From: Bin80 sp964503085
GTDB taxonomy: Bacteria; Bacteroidota; Rhodothermia; Rhodothermales; Bin80
NCBI GenBank assembly: GCA_964503085.1
Contig: CAZCYQ010000007.1
Coordinates: 28,582 to 92,581 of the forward strand
Length of the DNA stretch: 64,000 bases
Reading direction: 5' to 3'
Part shown: one piece after another, positions 63,786 through 64,000 of the stretch
Layout of the letters: the number at the start of each line of letters is the position of its first letter
How positions within the stretch are numbered: the first letter of the stretch is position 1
Notes under the pieces: model-generated
Seen by the model: only the letters and a program-made list of their open reading frames with translations
Databases searched by the model: none
What the model was told of the DNA's origin: nothing
Made by a program: the position numbers and the translations under genes

Positions 63786-64000
63786 TGTTGAAGTTCAAAA
63801 GCAGGACTGATGAAGAGAATGACCAGTCGTCTTGACGGAATTTCAAGAAGATTCTCCTTAATGAGAGACCTAGGCACCAATCTATCCACTGGTGTTGCCG
63901 AAGTTTCAGATGTTCTTCCCCAGAGGCTTGGTTCGCCTAATATATAATTAGTGTTTGCCCGAAAATTAAATATAGGTCGATATAGTGTGTTTCAGTAGGG

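Overview
The window reads as the chromosome of a marine bacterium of the Rhodothermia/Balneolia branch of Bacteroidota. Evidence: a GWxTD-domain protein, an AURKAIP1/COX24-like 31-residue basic peptide, a CarboxypepD-like TonB-dependent receptor, a laminarinase-type GH16 with a type IX secretion sorting domain, class III glutamine synthetase and CRTAC1-type FG-GAP lipoproteins. This placement is inference from gene content; no 16S rRNA gene is present. The left edge cuts into rsmA, and 100 Ns (2758-2857) mark a scaffold gap of unknown true size.

Layout. 1-2.1 kb: rsmA (partial) and mgtE. 2.2-11.1 kb: an accessory island. It has two arrays of short repeats resembling insertion-sequence ends, the gap, and a type I-G (formerly I-U) CRISPR-Cas locus: csb1/cas7, csb2/cas5-6, cas3 with a C-terminal HD domain, a 301-aa probable Csb3/Cas8-like subunit, a gutted cas1, cas2, a leader and 7 imperfect repeats. 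The island lies between two diverged ~292-bp direct copies of the 3' end of purE; the intact purE is on the right. 11.2-20.7 kb: a minus-strand housekeeping cluster (M20 amidohydrolase, erpA-like, clpC, tyrA, gcvT, ftsK, purE). 20.9-25.6 kb: a GH94/GH149/GH161-like phosphorylase and a TIM-barrel glycosidase lipoprotein. 25.9-27.5 kb: hipBA toxin-antitoxin. 28-35.2 kb: sugar MFS transporter, GT4 glycosyltransferase, TonB receptor and sugar isomerase-like protein. ssrA (tmRNA) at 35.3-35.6 kb. 35.7-48.2 kb: mostly core or lineage genes (alpha/beta hydrolase, basic ribosomal-type peptide, YtxH, YaaA, TauE, ABC ATPase, DUF3524 glycosyltransferase, MazG-like, GWxTD protein, asnS, nitroreductase, glnN). 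48.7-49.8 kb: a full-length sterol C24-methyltransferase homologue. 50.5-53.3 kb: a pabB-pabA-pabC operon for p-aminobenzoate. 53.6-60.2 kb: beta-propeller protein, GH16 laminarinase, and a CRTAC1/TPR lipoprotein pair. 60.3-64 kb: hypothetical genes, a truncated ATPase fragment and a ~193-bp direct repeat pair.

How it fits together. The CRISPR effector genes look intact and translationally coupled, but the adaptation half is broken: cas1 is reduced to a start and a C-terminal stub, Cas2 carries N where the family has its metal-binding D, and the repeats have drifted. This suggests a locus that may still interfere but no longer acquires spacers. The purE duplication suggests entry by single crossover or site-specific integration next to purE. 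Several carbohydrate genes (phosphorylase, glycosidase lipoprotein, sugar porter, TonB receptor, secreted GH16) are consistent with beta-1,3-glucan (laminarin) use. The most unusual single gene is the Erg6/SMT-type methyltransferase, of a family that is rare in bacteria and relevant to C24-alkylated sterol biomarkers.
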